A stretch of DNA of 64,000 nt, from the NCBI GenBank assembly GCA_030429705.1, contig JAUIES010000004.1:62001-126000 (forward strand), read 5' to 3'. Numbering within the stretch: position 1 is the stretch's first letter; every line of letters starts with the position of its first letter. Under the pieces are notes generated by a model. That model searched no databases and was not told the origin of the DNA. It saw only the letters and a program-made list of their open reading frames with translations. Source of the stretch: Phycisphaerae bacterium. GTDB lineage: Bacteria; Planctomycetota; Phycisphaerae; Phycisphaerales; UBA1924. The translations under genes were made by a program, and so were the position numbers. Positions 8,130-15,602 of this stretch are shown here, piece after piece.

Positions 8130-9967
8130 GATCGCGTCGCTGGGTAGCCTGGGCGGTGTACATCGTCAGTATCGTGGTCGTACTCGATGTGCTCGGGTAT
8201 GTGACCTGGCACATGTTGCGTCTTGAACGCGCCGATCTCGAAGCCGAAGCCGAGAGTCATTTGCAGGAGCGCGTCCGTCTTGCGCTGTGGCGCATGGACT
8301 CGTTCATGGCTCCGATCATCGCGCAAGAATCGGCGAGACCGTACTTTCACTATCGAGCGTTCTACCCGGCCGAACGGGCGTACACGCGCATGTGGGAAGA
8401 GGTTCGCCCGGGCGATGTGCTCGTGCCGTCGCCGTTGTTTCTAGCGTCACGCAACAGCAGCGCGAACGGCGACCTGATTCGGCTGCACTTTCAACTTGAG
8501 CCCGATGGCACGATGACTTCGCCGCAGGTTCCGAGCGGCAACATGCTGGATCTGGCCGAGTCCAAAATGCAGATGGCGCCGCAGATTGCGCGCTCCGAGG
8601 CATTGCTCGCCAGTTTGCGTCCGTTGGTGGAAGTGACGCAGCAAGTGGGGGACACCGTTGTTCCGACCGCTCAGCGTGCCCAGGTCGATGCGCAGGGTGT
8701 TCGCACTGAAGACCAGGAGTACGACCTGCGTGCTCGTTCACTGGGGCTTGCCGATGAACAGACCCCACCGCCCGTGCCCGCTCCTGATCGCGAAGCGACC
8801 CGAAGCGCGATCGGCGCGAACTTCGCTGCCAAGCAGTTGTTGCAGTTGCAAGCGAATGCCGGGCAGCAGACCGAGGAAATGATCGCGGTCGGCAACTTCC
8901 GACCTGAATGGAACGCTCAGATATCACCTGAGGCCACCGAGTTGTTGTTCTTCCGTCCGGTGACACTCGAAACAAGCCGTTTTCGGCAGGGTATCTGGAT
9001 CGACTGGCCGATGCTTCGTCGGTTGCTCTTGTCGTATGTGCTCGATCTGTTGCCCGATGCCCAATTGGCACCCGTCAATCGAACTGGTTCAGACGAAATG
9101 GAAACGGTGTGGATGCTCGCGTCGTTGCCCGCTCGACTTGACCCCGGCGAGTTGCCTCCCCTGCCGCCGATCGGTTTTTCGTGGACGAGGCAGGTCCTCG
9201 TCGTCACTTGGGTGGCGTTGCTCTCCGGGGTGCTTGCGATCGGGCTGGTGTTGCGTGCGTCGATCAAATTGAGTGATCGGCGCGGGCGATTCGTGTCTGC
9301 GGTGACGCATGAATTGAGGACGCCGTTGACGACTTTCTGTCTCTATACCGAGATGTTGGCAGACGGCGTGATCACCGATCAACCAACACGCGACTCGTAC
9401 CTCGACACACTCAAGGGAGAATCAAAGCGGCTGGCCGGGATCGTCGAAAATGTGCTCGCCTATGCCCGTCTTGGGCGACCCAAGCCGGCGAGTCGATCGA
9501 CTATTTCGGTCGGCGAGATCGTGTCAGCGCTCGAGCCCATCATCCGGCAACGCGGCGACGCCGCCGGGACCGAGATCAAGATCGAAATCGACCCCGAAGT
9601 GTCTGATGTCACAGTCTTCGCCGCGATCGAGAGCGTAGAACGGATCGTCATGAACCTCGTCGAGAATGCGGTCAAGTACGGCCACACTGAGGACACGCAG
9701 CCTCAGATCGAAGTGCACGCATCACGAGATCGCGACGCGATTGCGATTGCGGTGAGTGATCATGGCCCGGGAATCGACCCAGCGGACGCTACCAAGGTGT
9801 TTTCCGCGTTTCATCGTGGTCGTGAGCAGCGATCCCATGCTCAGCCGGGGCTGGGTCTCGGTCTCGCACTCGGTCGCGGGCTTGCGCGAGAACTCGGGGG
9901 TGACCTGGTTCTGGACACGAGTTGGTCGCCTGGCGCTCGATTTGTGCTTCGGTTGCGCCCATCGTGA
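8126..9967 (+). CDS. Membrane sensor histidine kinase
   Basis: The 613-residue kinase has a transmembrane helix at about 7-28, a large extracytoplasmic sensor region of about 325 residues with no recognised domain, and a second helix at about 356-377. The cytoplasmic transmitter follows: H-box SAVTHELRTP with phosphoacceptor His395, N-box NLVENAVKYG (about 510-519), DHGPGID and GLGLGLALGRG. It autophosphorylates and passes phosphate to the response regulator immediately upstream. The start is TTG at 8126, overlapping the regulator stop; no better start exists near it. The sensor segment is rich in Gln, Ala and Glu, so what it senses cannot be inferred. Confidence 0.92.
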   Translation: MRSRRWVAWAVYIVSIVVVLDVLGYVTWHMLRLERADLEAEAESHLQERVRLALWRMDSFMAPIIAQESARPYFHYRAFYPAERAYTRMWEEVRPGDVLVPSPLFLASRNSSANGDLIRLHFQLEPDGTMTSPQVPSGNMLDLAESKMQMAPQIARSEALLASLRPLVEVTQQVGDTVVPTAQRAQVDAQGVRTEDQEYDLRARSLGLADEQTPPPVPAPDREATRSAIGANFAAKQLLQLQANAGQQTEEMIAVGNFRPEWNAQISPEATELLFFRPVTLETSRFRQGIWIDWPMLRRLLLSYVLDLLPDAQLAPVNRTGSDEMETVWMLASLPARLDPGELPPLPPIGFSWTRQVLVVTWVALLSGVLAIGLVLRASIKLSDRRGRFVSAVTHELRTPLTTFCLYTEMLADGVITDQPTRDSYLDTLKGESKRLAGIVENVLAYARLGRPKPASRSTISVGEIVSALEPIIRQRGDAAGTEIKIEIDPEVSDVTVFAAIESVERIVMNLVENAVKYGHTEDTQPQIEVHASRDRDAIAIAVSDHGPGIDPADATKVFSAFHRGREQRSHAQPGLGLGLALGRGLARELGGDLVLDTSWSPGARFVLRLRPS

Positions 9968-9986
9968 CATTGGTTTTGCCAAGCGG

Positions 9987-10017
9987 TTGACCAGTCATGG
10001 GTCGGGGGCCATATACT
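9987..10017 (+). promoter_or_regulatory. Probable sigma-70 promoter for tRNA-Ile
   Basis: A TTGACC -35-like hexamer (9987-9992) and a TATACT -10-like hexamer (10012-10017) are separated by 19 bp, slightly long. The tRNA begins 14 bp after the -10. Each hexamer matches five of six consensus positions. Confidence 0.5.
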
Positions 10018-10030
10018 CGCAGGCTTCCGA

Positions 10031-10104
10031 GGGCCTGTAGCTCAGCTGGCTAGAGCGCACCCCTGATAAGGGTGAGGTCACAGGTTCGAGTCCTGTCAGG
10101 CCCA
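10031..10104 (+). tRNA. tRNA-Ile (anticodon GAT)
   Basis: A 74-nt cloverleaf: the acceptor stem GGGCCTG pairs with CAGGCCC, the D arm contains AGCTCAGCTGGCTAGAGC, the anticodon loop reads CTGATAA with anticodon GAT, and the T arm contains GGTTCGAGTCC. The 3' CCA is not encoded (sequence continues TTTCCC), so it would be added enzymatically. It stands alone rather than in a 16S-23S spacer, the usual place for this tRNA in many bacteria. Confidence 0.96.
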
Positions 10105-10170
10105 TTTCCCCTCGTTGAAACCGATGAAAACTGAACCGCAAGGCGGTCGGTCTGTGCGTGATGGGTTGGT

Positions 10171-11547
10171 TCAACTCTTTGGCCACGGCCCTTCGATCGC
10201 CAGCGTCAGTCCATCCTTTTGAATGTTGACGAACAAGGTCGAGCCGTCCGGGCTGAAAGTCGAACCCGCAAACTCGCTCGCACTGATCGCGTTGCGCCCG
10301 ATTCGGTACACATCGCCCTTCGGCGTGACACCGAGCAGGAATGAGTCTGGCCCTGGTCCATCTTCGCACAGAATGACATCACCCCACGGCGCGATGGCGC
10401 AGTTGTCGGGCATGTCGACGATCGAAGAATCGTTGGGTTCGATGAACAATTCGAGGGTCGCGGGCTTGTTGGCTTCGTCGGGTGTGCCTTCACTTGGGCT
10501 CGGACGATAGCGCCAGACCTGTCCGCGCTTGGCTCGGCCGCCACTGGTGCACACGATGTAGATCCCGTCCTCGCTCCACGCGATCCCTTCACCGCGTGCG
10601 AACACCGCTGCGCCGGCGGCTGCACCTCGTTTGCGCAGGTCGTCGTCGGGCGCGCGCACATTTTCACAGTCCATCCATCGGACGGGGACCGTCGCTCCGA
10701 TCTCGAATCGTTGCTGATCGTGGTTCCGTGTATCAACGCCGGGTTGGTCGATGATAACAAGCATCTGAAGTCGGCCGCCCTTATTGAGCTTGCCGACTTC
10801 ATTGGGGATGAAGCGGTAGAGCAAGCCGTCGCCACGGTCTTCGGTGAGGTACACAATGCCAAAGGTTGGTTCGACCGCGACCGCTTCATGGTTGAACCGA
10901 CCCATGTCGTAGAGCGGCTCTGCCTGGTGGAGTTTCACTTCTGCTGTCGCGGGAACTTCGAACACCCAGCCGTGCTCTTGTTCGTGAATTGAGTCTGGCT
11001 TCTGAACAGTCTCTTCGCAGGTCAACCAAGAACCCCATGGGGTCGGTCCACCGGCACAGTTGCGCAATGTACCTCCAAGGCTGAGGAACTCACGCTTCAC
11101 CTGCCCAGTGCGCGTGTCATAGACGATGGTCGTTGTGCCGCCGTGCGCGGGTGTATTGCGAAACCCCTGATCAAAGAACTTGCTGAGGTCTGTGCGGTTT
11201 TTGAGGCTGTACGAATCACCAAGCGGCGAGCGATATCGTGGGTCGGTGCTGCATTCATGATTTCGAACGAGCAGCGTGAGGCCATTTGGACCGGGGAAGG
11301 CCGCCATGCCATCAGGTACGCCGGGGACGATCAGTCCGTCGCTCATGCGGTCGCCGGTGCGTGAGATGATGCGATAGTTGAAGCCATCCGGTAGATCGAG
11401 AATGCCGCGCGGGTCGGACTTGAGTGGGCCCAGGAGCCCGGTCGCACGCGCACTGGTGGTGGCGGCGGTGGCATGTCGGAGTCCGAGAAAGCCAACTGAG
11501 ACGGCGCTTGCAGCGTGCAAAAAGGCTCGGCGATCGAGTTGATTCAT
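10171..11547 (-). CDS. Tat-exported PhoX-family (DUF839) protein
   Basis: About 458 residues with an N-terminal twin-arginine signal (DRRAFLHAASAVSVGFLG), so it is exported folded. The body resembles the PhoX/DUF839 beta-propeller family, with conserved-looking segments such as LLVRNHE, NCAGGPTPWGSWLTCEE, MGRFNHEAVAV and CEDGPGPD. PhoX alkaline phosphatases use calcium and iron; whether this member is a phosphatase is not certain because DUF839 is broad. The start is the ATG at 11547, preceded on the minus strand by GAGAGGAAG; the frame runs 14 codons further upstream without reason. It is divergent from vgrG, with a 221-bp intergenic region carrying a perfect dyad. Confidence 0.83.
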   Translation of the reverse strand: MNQLDRRAFLHAASAVSVGFLGLRHATAATTSARATGLLGPLKSDPRGILDLPDGFNYRIISRTGDRMSDGLIVPGVPDGMAAFPGPNGLTLLVRNHECSTDPRYRSPLGDSYSLKNRTDLSKFFDQGFRNTPAHGGTTTIVYDTRTGQVKREFLSLGGTLRNCAGGPTPWGSWLTCEETVQKPDSIHEQEHGWVFEVPATAEVKLHQAEPLYDMGRFNHEAVAVEPTFGIVYLTEDRGDGLLYRFIPNEVGKLNKGGRLQMLVIIDQPGVDTRNHDQQRFEIGATVPVRWMDCENVRAPDDDLRKRGAAAGAAVFARGEGIAWSEDGIYIVCTSGGRAKRGQVWRYRPSPSEGTPDEANKPATLELFIEPNDSSIVDMPDNCAIAPWGDVILCEDGPGPDSFLLGVTPKGDVYRIGRNAISASEFAGSTFSPDGSTLFVNIQKDGLTLAIEGPWPKS

Positions 11548-11651
11548 GGCTTCCTCTCGGCGTGATCCGGCTGGGTGAATCGACAGCAATCAAACTGTAT
11601 ATCGAGCGAGCTCATGCACCGCGAGGCAAGGTGCAATTGTGTTTGAAAAGT

Positions 11652-11674
11652 CACAGAATTTTGTCAATTCTGTG
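11652..11674. promoter_or_regulatory. Perfect AT-rich dyad between divergent genes
   Basis: CACAGAATT and AATTCTGTG form a perfect 9-bp inverted repeat around a 5-bp centre. It sits 105 bp upstream of the PhoX-like start and 94 bp upstream of the vgrG start. No T-tract follows on either strand, so it is more like an operator than a terminator (inference). Confidence 0.4.
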
Positions 11675-11768
11675 TCGTTTGCCTTGCACACGATCGTCTT
11701 GAAGTGCGCTGTGCCTGATGTGGGGTCGGTTTCCGACTCTCGCGTGCTGCGTATGAAAGGCGAACATA

Positions 11769-13778
11769 ATGATCCGATCACAAACCACGATGCACCGATG
11801 CTCAGCGACTGCATCACCGAGGACAGCCCAACACCGTCCAGTGCGGCTTCGGACCCAAACTGGTGACAACGCACTTCTCCTTCGTTCGATTCGTGGCCGA
11901 GAGGGCTTGTCCATCCCGTTCGAGTACGAGTTTCAGTTCTTGTCGGAGGACCGCAAGTTCGACCCGGGATCGCTCATCGGTCAGCAAGTCGCTATCGACA
12001 TTGATGTCTCCAAGCGTGGCGTACGCCACATCAACGGCATCGTATGGTCCTGCCGACGAGAAGCCGATACTGGGCGTGCAGCCTCGTTTTCTGGCGTGCT
12101 GGTGCCTTGGTTCAGGTTGCTCGAACAGTCCAAGGACTGTCGCATTTTTCAGCATCTGGACGCACCAACAATCATCAAGCAGGTGTTGCGCGATCATGGT
12201 TTCAGCGAGATTCGAGACACCCTGATCGCCGACTATCCCGAGCGTGACTACTGCGTGCAGTACCAAGAGACGGCACTTGCCTTTGTGACTCGCCTGATGG
12301 AAGAAGAAGGAATTTGTTACCGATTCGACCACCACGCCGACCGTCACGAGTTGGTCTTGATTGATGATTCAACCGCAGTTGATTCGGTGCCGTTGTGTCC
12401 GTCGATCCCGTTCGTTGATCCTGAGGCGGGCGAACACCACAGTGAACGACTGTGGGACTGGACAATGGAAAGCCAACTGCGTCCGTCTCGGTTCGCAGCA
12501 AACGACTATGACTTCGAGCATCCAAACAAGCAGCTGTTGTCGAGCGCTCCGGCTCCTGACGAGTTGCACACAACCACTTTCGAGATTTTTGAGTACCCCG
12601 GCGGGTTCACGGCTCAGCGGCGTGGAGAGCGTGTGAGCAGCGTGCGCATGGAGCAACTGCACACGAAACAGACCCAATGCACGGGTCGATCGAATGCTCG
12701 TTCACTGGTTCCCGGCCACATCGTGGCTGTCGAACACGACCCATTTGGTATTAAGCGTTACCTGATCACCGAGATCGAATTTCAGCTATCGCTCGATCAA
12801 TATGACTCGGTGCTCGGAATCGAGCCTGAGTTGATTTTTCAGAGCCGGATCGTGGCGATACCAGCGGAGAAGCCGTTCCGACCGAGCAGAAGCGTGCCGA
12901 CACCACAGATGCACGGTCCGCAAACAGCAATTGTCGTCGGTCCATCAGATCGCGAGATCTACACAGACGAGCACGGTCGGGTAAAGGTGCAGTTTCATTG
13001 GGATCGGTATGGTGCGCACGACCAAGAGAGTTCGTGTTGGATACGCGTATCGCAAGCGTGGGGGGGAAAGGGGTACGGCGGCGTGACCGTGCCACGCATC
13101 GGGCAAGAAGTGATCGTTGATTTTTTGGAAGGCCACCCCGATCAGCCGATTATCACCGGCCGGGTCTATAACGGATCAAACAAGAGTTCACTGGACCTGC
13201 CAGCCCAGGCCATGCAGACCGCCCTTCGGTCGAACAGTCTGGGTAAAACTGGAGGATACAACGAGATCGTCCTCGACGATACTTCGGGCCAAGAAGGTGT
13301 CCATATTCGTAGCCAGTATGACCACACCTACTGGGTGGGGCATGACCGGAGCGGCGAAGTCGGCAACGACTCGGCGGAACGAGTCGGCAACAACCTGACC
13401 GCGGAGATCGTGAACAACGCAACGGAGACTGTTGGTGTTGATAAGGTGATCAATGTCGGGTCAAACCTGGTGATCAACGCAGGAACCACGATCACGCTCA
13501 AGTGTGGCGCCAGTTCGATCACCATGAACCAGGCGGGTGTGATCACGATCAGTGGCACGATCGTGACGACGACTGCAACCGCGAACGCAACGGTCGCCGC
13601 TCCATTCACACAGATCTCGGGCGGTGTCATGCTCGCAGCGGTCGGCGGTGTCACGCTCGTCGAAGGGGTCGCAACGCACATCGGCGGTGCAACCGTCGCC
13701 AGCGTACGCGGTGCCAAGGTTGATGTTGTGGCATCGGGTGAGACCGTCATCAAGGGCGCACCAATCAAGATGAACTGA
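11769..13778 (+). CDS. vgrG: VgrG / TssI-like type VI spike protein
   Basis: The 669-residue product has the VgrG architecture. An N-terminal gp27-like region (about 25-360) contains the hallmark RPVRLRTQTGDNALLLRSI and LIGQQVAIDID. A gp5-like OB fold (about 385-470) carries TDEHGRVKVQFHWDR and SCWIRVSQAWGGKGYGG. The C-terminal part (about 500-669) is a repetitive beta-helix needle rich in valine, threonine and glycine. VgrG trimers tip the contractile type VI secretion tube and carry effectors into target cells. The ATG at 11769 follows AAAGGCG. The adjacent gene, 10 bp downstream, has a PAAR-like region and is the expected cargo. No other T6SS structural gene is in view, so this is a satellite vgrG locus. 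Confidence 0.93.
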   Translation: MIRSQTTMHRCSATASPRTAQHRPVRLRTQTGDNALLLRSIRGREGLSIPFEYEFQFLSEDRKFDPGSLIGQQVAIDIDVSKRGVRHINGIVWSCRREADTGRAASFSGVLVPWFRLLEQSKDCRIFQHLDAPTIIKQVLRDHGFSEIRDTLIADYPERDYCVQYQETALAFVTRLMEEEGICYRFDHHADRHELVLIDDSTAVDSVPLCPSIPFVDPEAGEHHSERLWDWTMESQLRPSRFAANDYDFEHPNKQLLSSAPAPDELHTTTFEIFEYPGGFTAQRRGERVSSVRMEQLHTKQTQCTGRSNARSLVPGHIVAVEHDPFGIKRYLITEIEFQLSLDQYDSVLGIEPELIFQSRIVAIPAEKPFRPSRSVPTPQMHGPQTAIVVGPSDREIYTDEHGRVKVQFHWDRYGAHDQESSCWIRVSQAWGGKGYGGVTVPRIGQEVIVDFLEGHPDQPIITGRVYNGSNKSSLDLPAQAMQTALRSNSLGKTGGYNEIVLDDTSGQEGVHIRSQYDHTYWVGHDRSGEVGNDSAERVGNNLTAEIVNNATETVGVDKVINVGSNLVINAGTTITLKCGASSITMNQAGVITISGTIVTTTATANATVAAPFTQISGGVMLAAVGGVTLVEGVATHIGGATVASVRGAKVDVVASGETVIKGAPIKMN

Positions 13779-13788
13779 GGCCATCACA

Positions 13789-15546
13789 ATGACACTGTTC
13801 CAAGCATCCATGCGAGCCGTTCGTGTTCAGCCAGCAGACCCAAGCAGAAGCCTGCGTTCTTCGGTTGTGATCCTCGAAGACGAACACGGCAATCAGATTG
13901 CGTACAACCCGATGACAGGCGAACACCGCCCGGTTCTAGCCGAGCAGCATGACACACACACCGAAGAACCACCATTTGGGTCTCCAGATGCAAGCGAGCA
14001 TGCATCCGATTCCTCGGCGATCGGCGGTCTCTTCAGTGGAAGTACGCTCGAAGCGATGGCTGCCCGACAAGTCGAACAGTTTGCTGCACAAGCAGCGACC
14101 CATGTCGTTGCATCGGCACTGTCGAGTGATCTCACGGACCAGGCATCGTCCCTGCTCGGTGATCTTGGCTCGCTGACGGGGGATGCTGTTAGCGACCTTG
14201 CCGACCGTGTCCTCTCGGGAGACCTGCTGTATGGTCTTGCGTCAAACGCGCTCGGCGGTCTTGCGTTCAGTTCGTTGTGGGGTGTTGATGCCGAAAGTTC
14301 GGCGGGTGAAACCGCAGCCCACGCGCTGACTCAGAAGTTCGGACTCCACGCAGCAAGTCTGGCGACAGAAGTAAACGGCATCGAGAAGATGTTGGTTCGT
14401 ACTTTTCGAGGTGAGCCGTCGGACGCATCCTATCCGCTCGCGAGAACAAACAGCCCAACCGATCACGGCGGAGCAGTCATCGGGGGGGCTGGGCAGACCT
14501 TGGTAAAAAAACAAGCTGTCGCCCGGTTTACAGATCAGCAACTTTGTCCCATGAGTAACCATGTGCAAGGGGGTATCTTCGAAGGCCATGCACTCATCGA
14601 GATCGAAGGCTTGCCGGCAGCCCGATTTGGGCACCTTGCTTCGTGCGATGGCGTCGGCGCAACCTGCAGCATTGTTGAATCTGACGATTCGGTGCTCATC
14701 GGTCTCGGGCCGGGCGAAGCACCACCGCCACCGGATCCGGTCAATCCGAAGCCACCGGATCCGAGCATGGACGGTGACACGCCCCGGGAATGCTCGATTG
14801 TGGGTGACGCGGCCGAAGTGGTTGGTGTCTATGCCAAAGACGCATGCGGCGAGCATGACGACTGTTACGGCATTCGTGGTACCCCCGACGATCGCGCTCT
14901 GTGCGATGCGGCGTTTGGTGAGAATATCGCGCATGAACCACCGATGAATCGGATGGGTGGCATGTTCAGCCCAGTGATCGCGGCGCTTTATCAGGGAGCG
15001 GTCGAACTGGGCGGTTGGATGATGTATGAGTATCAGCCTGGATCCACAGACCGAACGCCGAGTCTGATCGACCGATTGTCACAGTATTTGCGTCAGGGTG
15101 TTCGCAAAGTCTGGAACCTTCCGAACACTGTGGTTGGGCTCGCGCTCGGAGGACTCGGGCAAGTGCTCGGCGCGACTGGGTACGCACTAGGACTTCGCGA
15201 AAACATGCCGTATGTGAATCTTGGACACAATGCGATTCAGTTCCACGATAATCCGCTGACATTGACTGCGACGACTTTTGGCAATGTCATCTTGTATAGC
15301 GACGGACACAAACACAATTATCAGGATCCCGGTTCGCATCAAGTACAAAGTATCGGCTTCCACGAGGAACAACACACGCTGCAAGGGGAGTTGCTCGGAC
15401 CACTCTACCTGCCGTCGAATCTGGCAGGCGGCCTGCTTGGGATCGTGATCGGATCGACCCATTCTTGGCATGATCCAATTAATTGGAATGAAACGGGACC
15501 GCATCAAGGCGTTCCGTGGCAGCGATCAGGGCATCAACATTCCTGA
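13789..15546 (+). CDS. Probable VgrG-delivered effector: PAAR-like, PLA2-like and HExxH motifs
   Basis: The 585-residue product of the gene after vgrG. Residues 1-220 include an Ala/Leu/Ser-rich, mostly helical stretch. About 220-306 resembles a PAAR-like spike cap (VQGGIFEGHALIEIEGLPAA, then GHLASCDG and VESDDSVLIG). A proline-rich linker (308-326) follows. Residues 353-360 read CGEHDDCY, matching the phospholipase A2 catalytic CxxHDxCY pattern (His356/Asp357), with LCDAAF at 371-376. The C-terminal region contains HEEQH at 525-529, a zinc-peptidase-like HExxH, followed by LLGPLYLPSN, a context I associate with C-terminal domains of RHS/T6SS-type proteins. Membrane attack after spike delivery is the inferred role. 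No gene for an obvious immunity protein follows. The PAAR and PLA2 calls are by motif only. Confidence 0.7.
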   Translation: MTLFQASMRAVRVQPADPSRSLRSSVVILEDEHGNQIAYNPMTGEHRPVLAEQHDTHTEEPPFGSPDASEHASDSSAIGGLFSGSTLEAMAARQVEQFAAQAATHVVASALSSDLTDQASSLLGDLGSLTGDAVSDLADRVLSGDLLYGLASNALGGLAFSSLWGVDAESSAGETAAHALTQKFGLHAASLATEVNGIEKMLVRTFRGEPSDASYPLARTNSPTDHGGAVIGGAGQTLVKKQAVARFTDQQLCPMSNHVQGGIFEGHALIEIEGLPAARFGHLASCDGVGATCSIVESDDSVLIGLGPGEAPPPPDPVNPKPPDPSMDGDTPRECSIVGDAAEVVGVYAKDACGEHDDCYGIRGTPDDRALCDAAFGENIAHEPPMNRMGGMFSPVIAALYQGAVELGGWMMYEYQPGSTDRTPSLIDRLSQYLRQGVRKVWNLPNTVVGLALGGLGQVLGATGYALGLRENMPYVNLGHNAIQFHDNPLTLTATTFGNVILYSDGHKHNYQDPGSHQVQSIGFHEEQHTLQGELLGPLYLPSNLAGGLLGIVIGSTHSWHDPINWNETGPHQGVPWQRSGHQHS

Positions 15547-15571
15547 AGCGTTTCTACGCGTCAGCATCATT

Positions 15572-15580
15572 TGATATACT
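15572..15580 (+). promoter_or_regulatory. Extended -10 promoter candidate for the kinase gene
   Basis: TGATATACT matches the extended -10 pattern TGnTATAAT except one base and lies 22 bp before the kinase ATG. I see no good -35. If real, the kinase can be transcribed independently of the vgrG-effector pair, with a very short leader. Confidence 0.35.
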
Positions 15581-15602
15581 CAGTTGCGATAGCACAGTCA
15601 TC

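Noticed and set aside
11769-15546. Prophage tail origin for the vgrG-effector pair
   Set aside because: No capsid, terminase, integrase, holin or other tail gene surrounds it; the gene pair and codon use look chromosomal.
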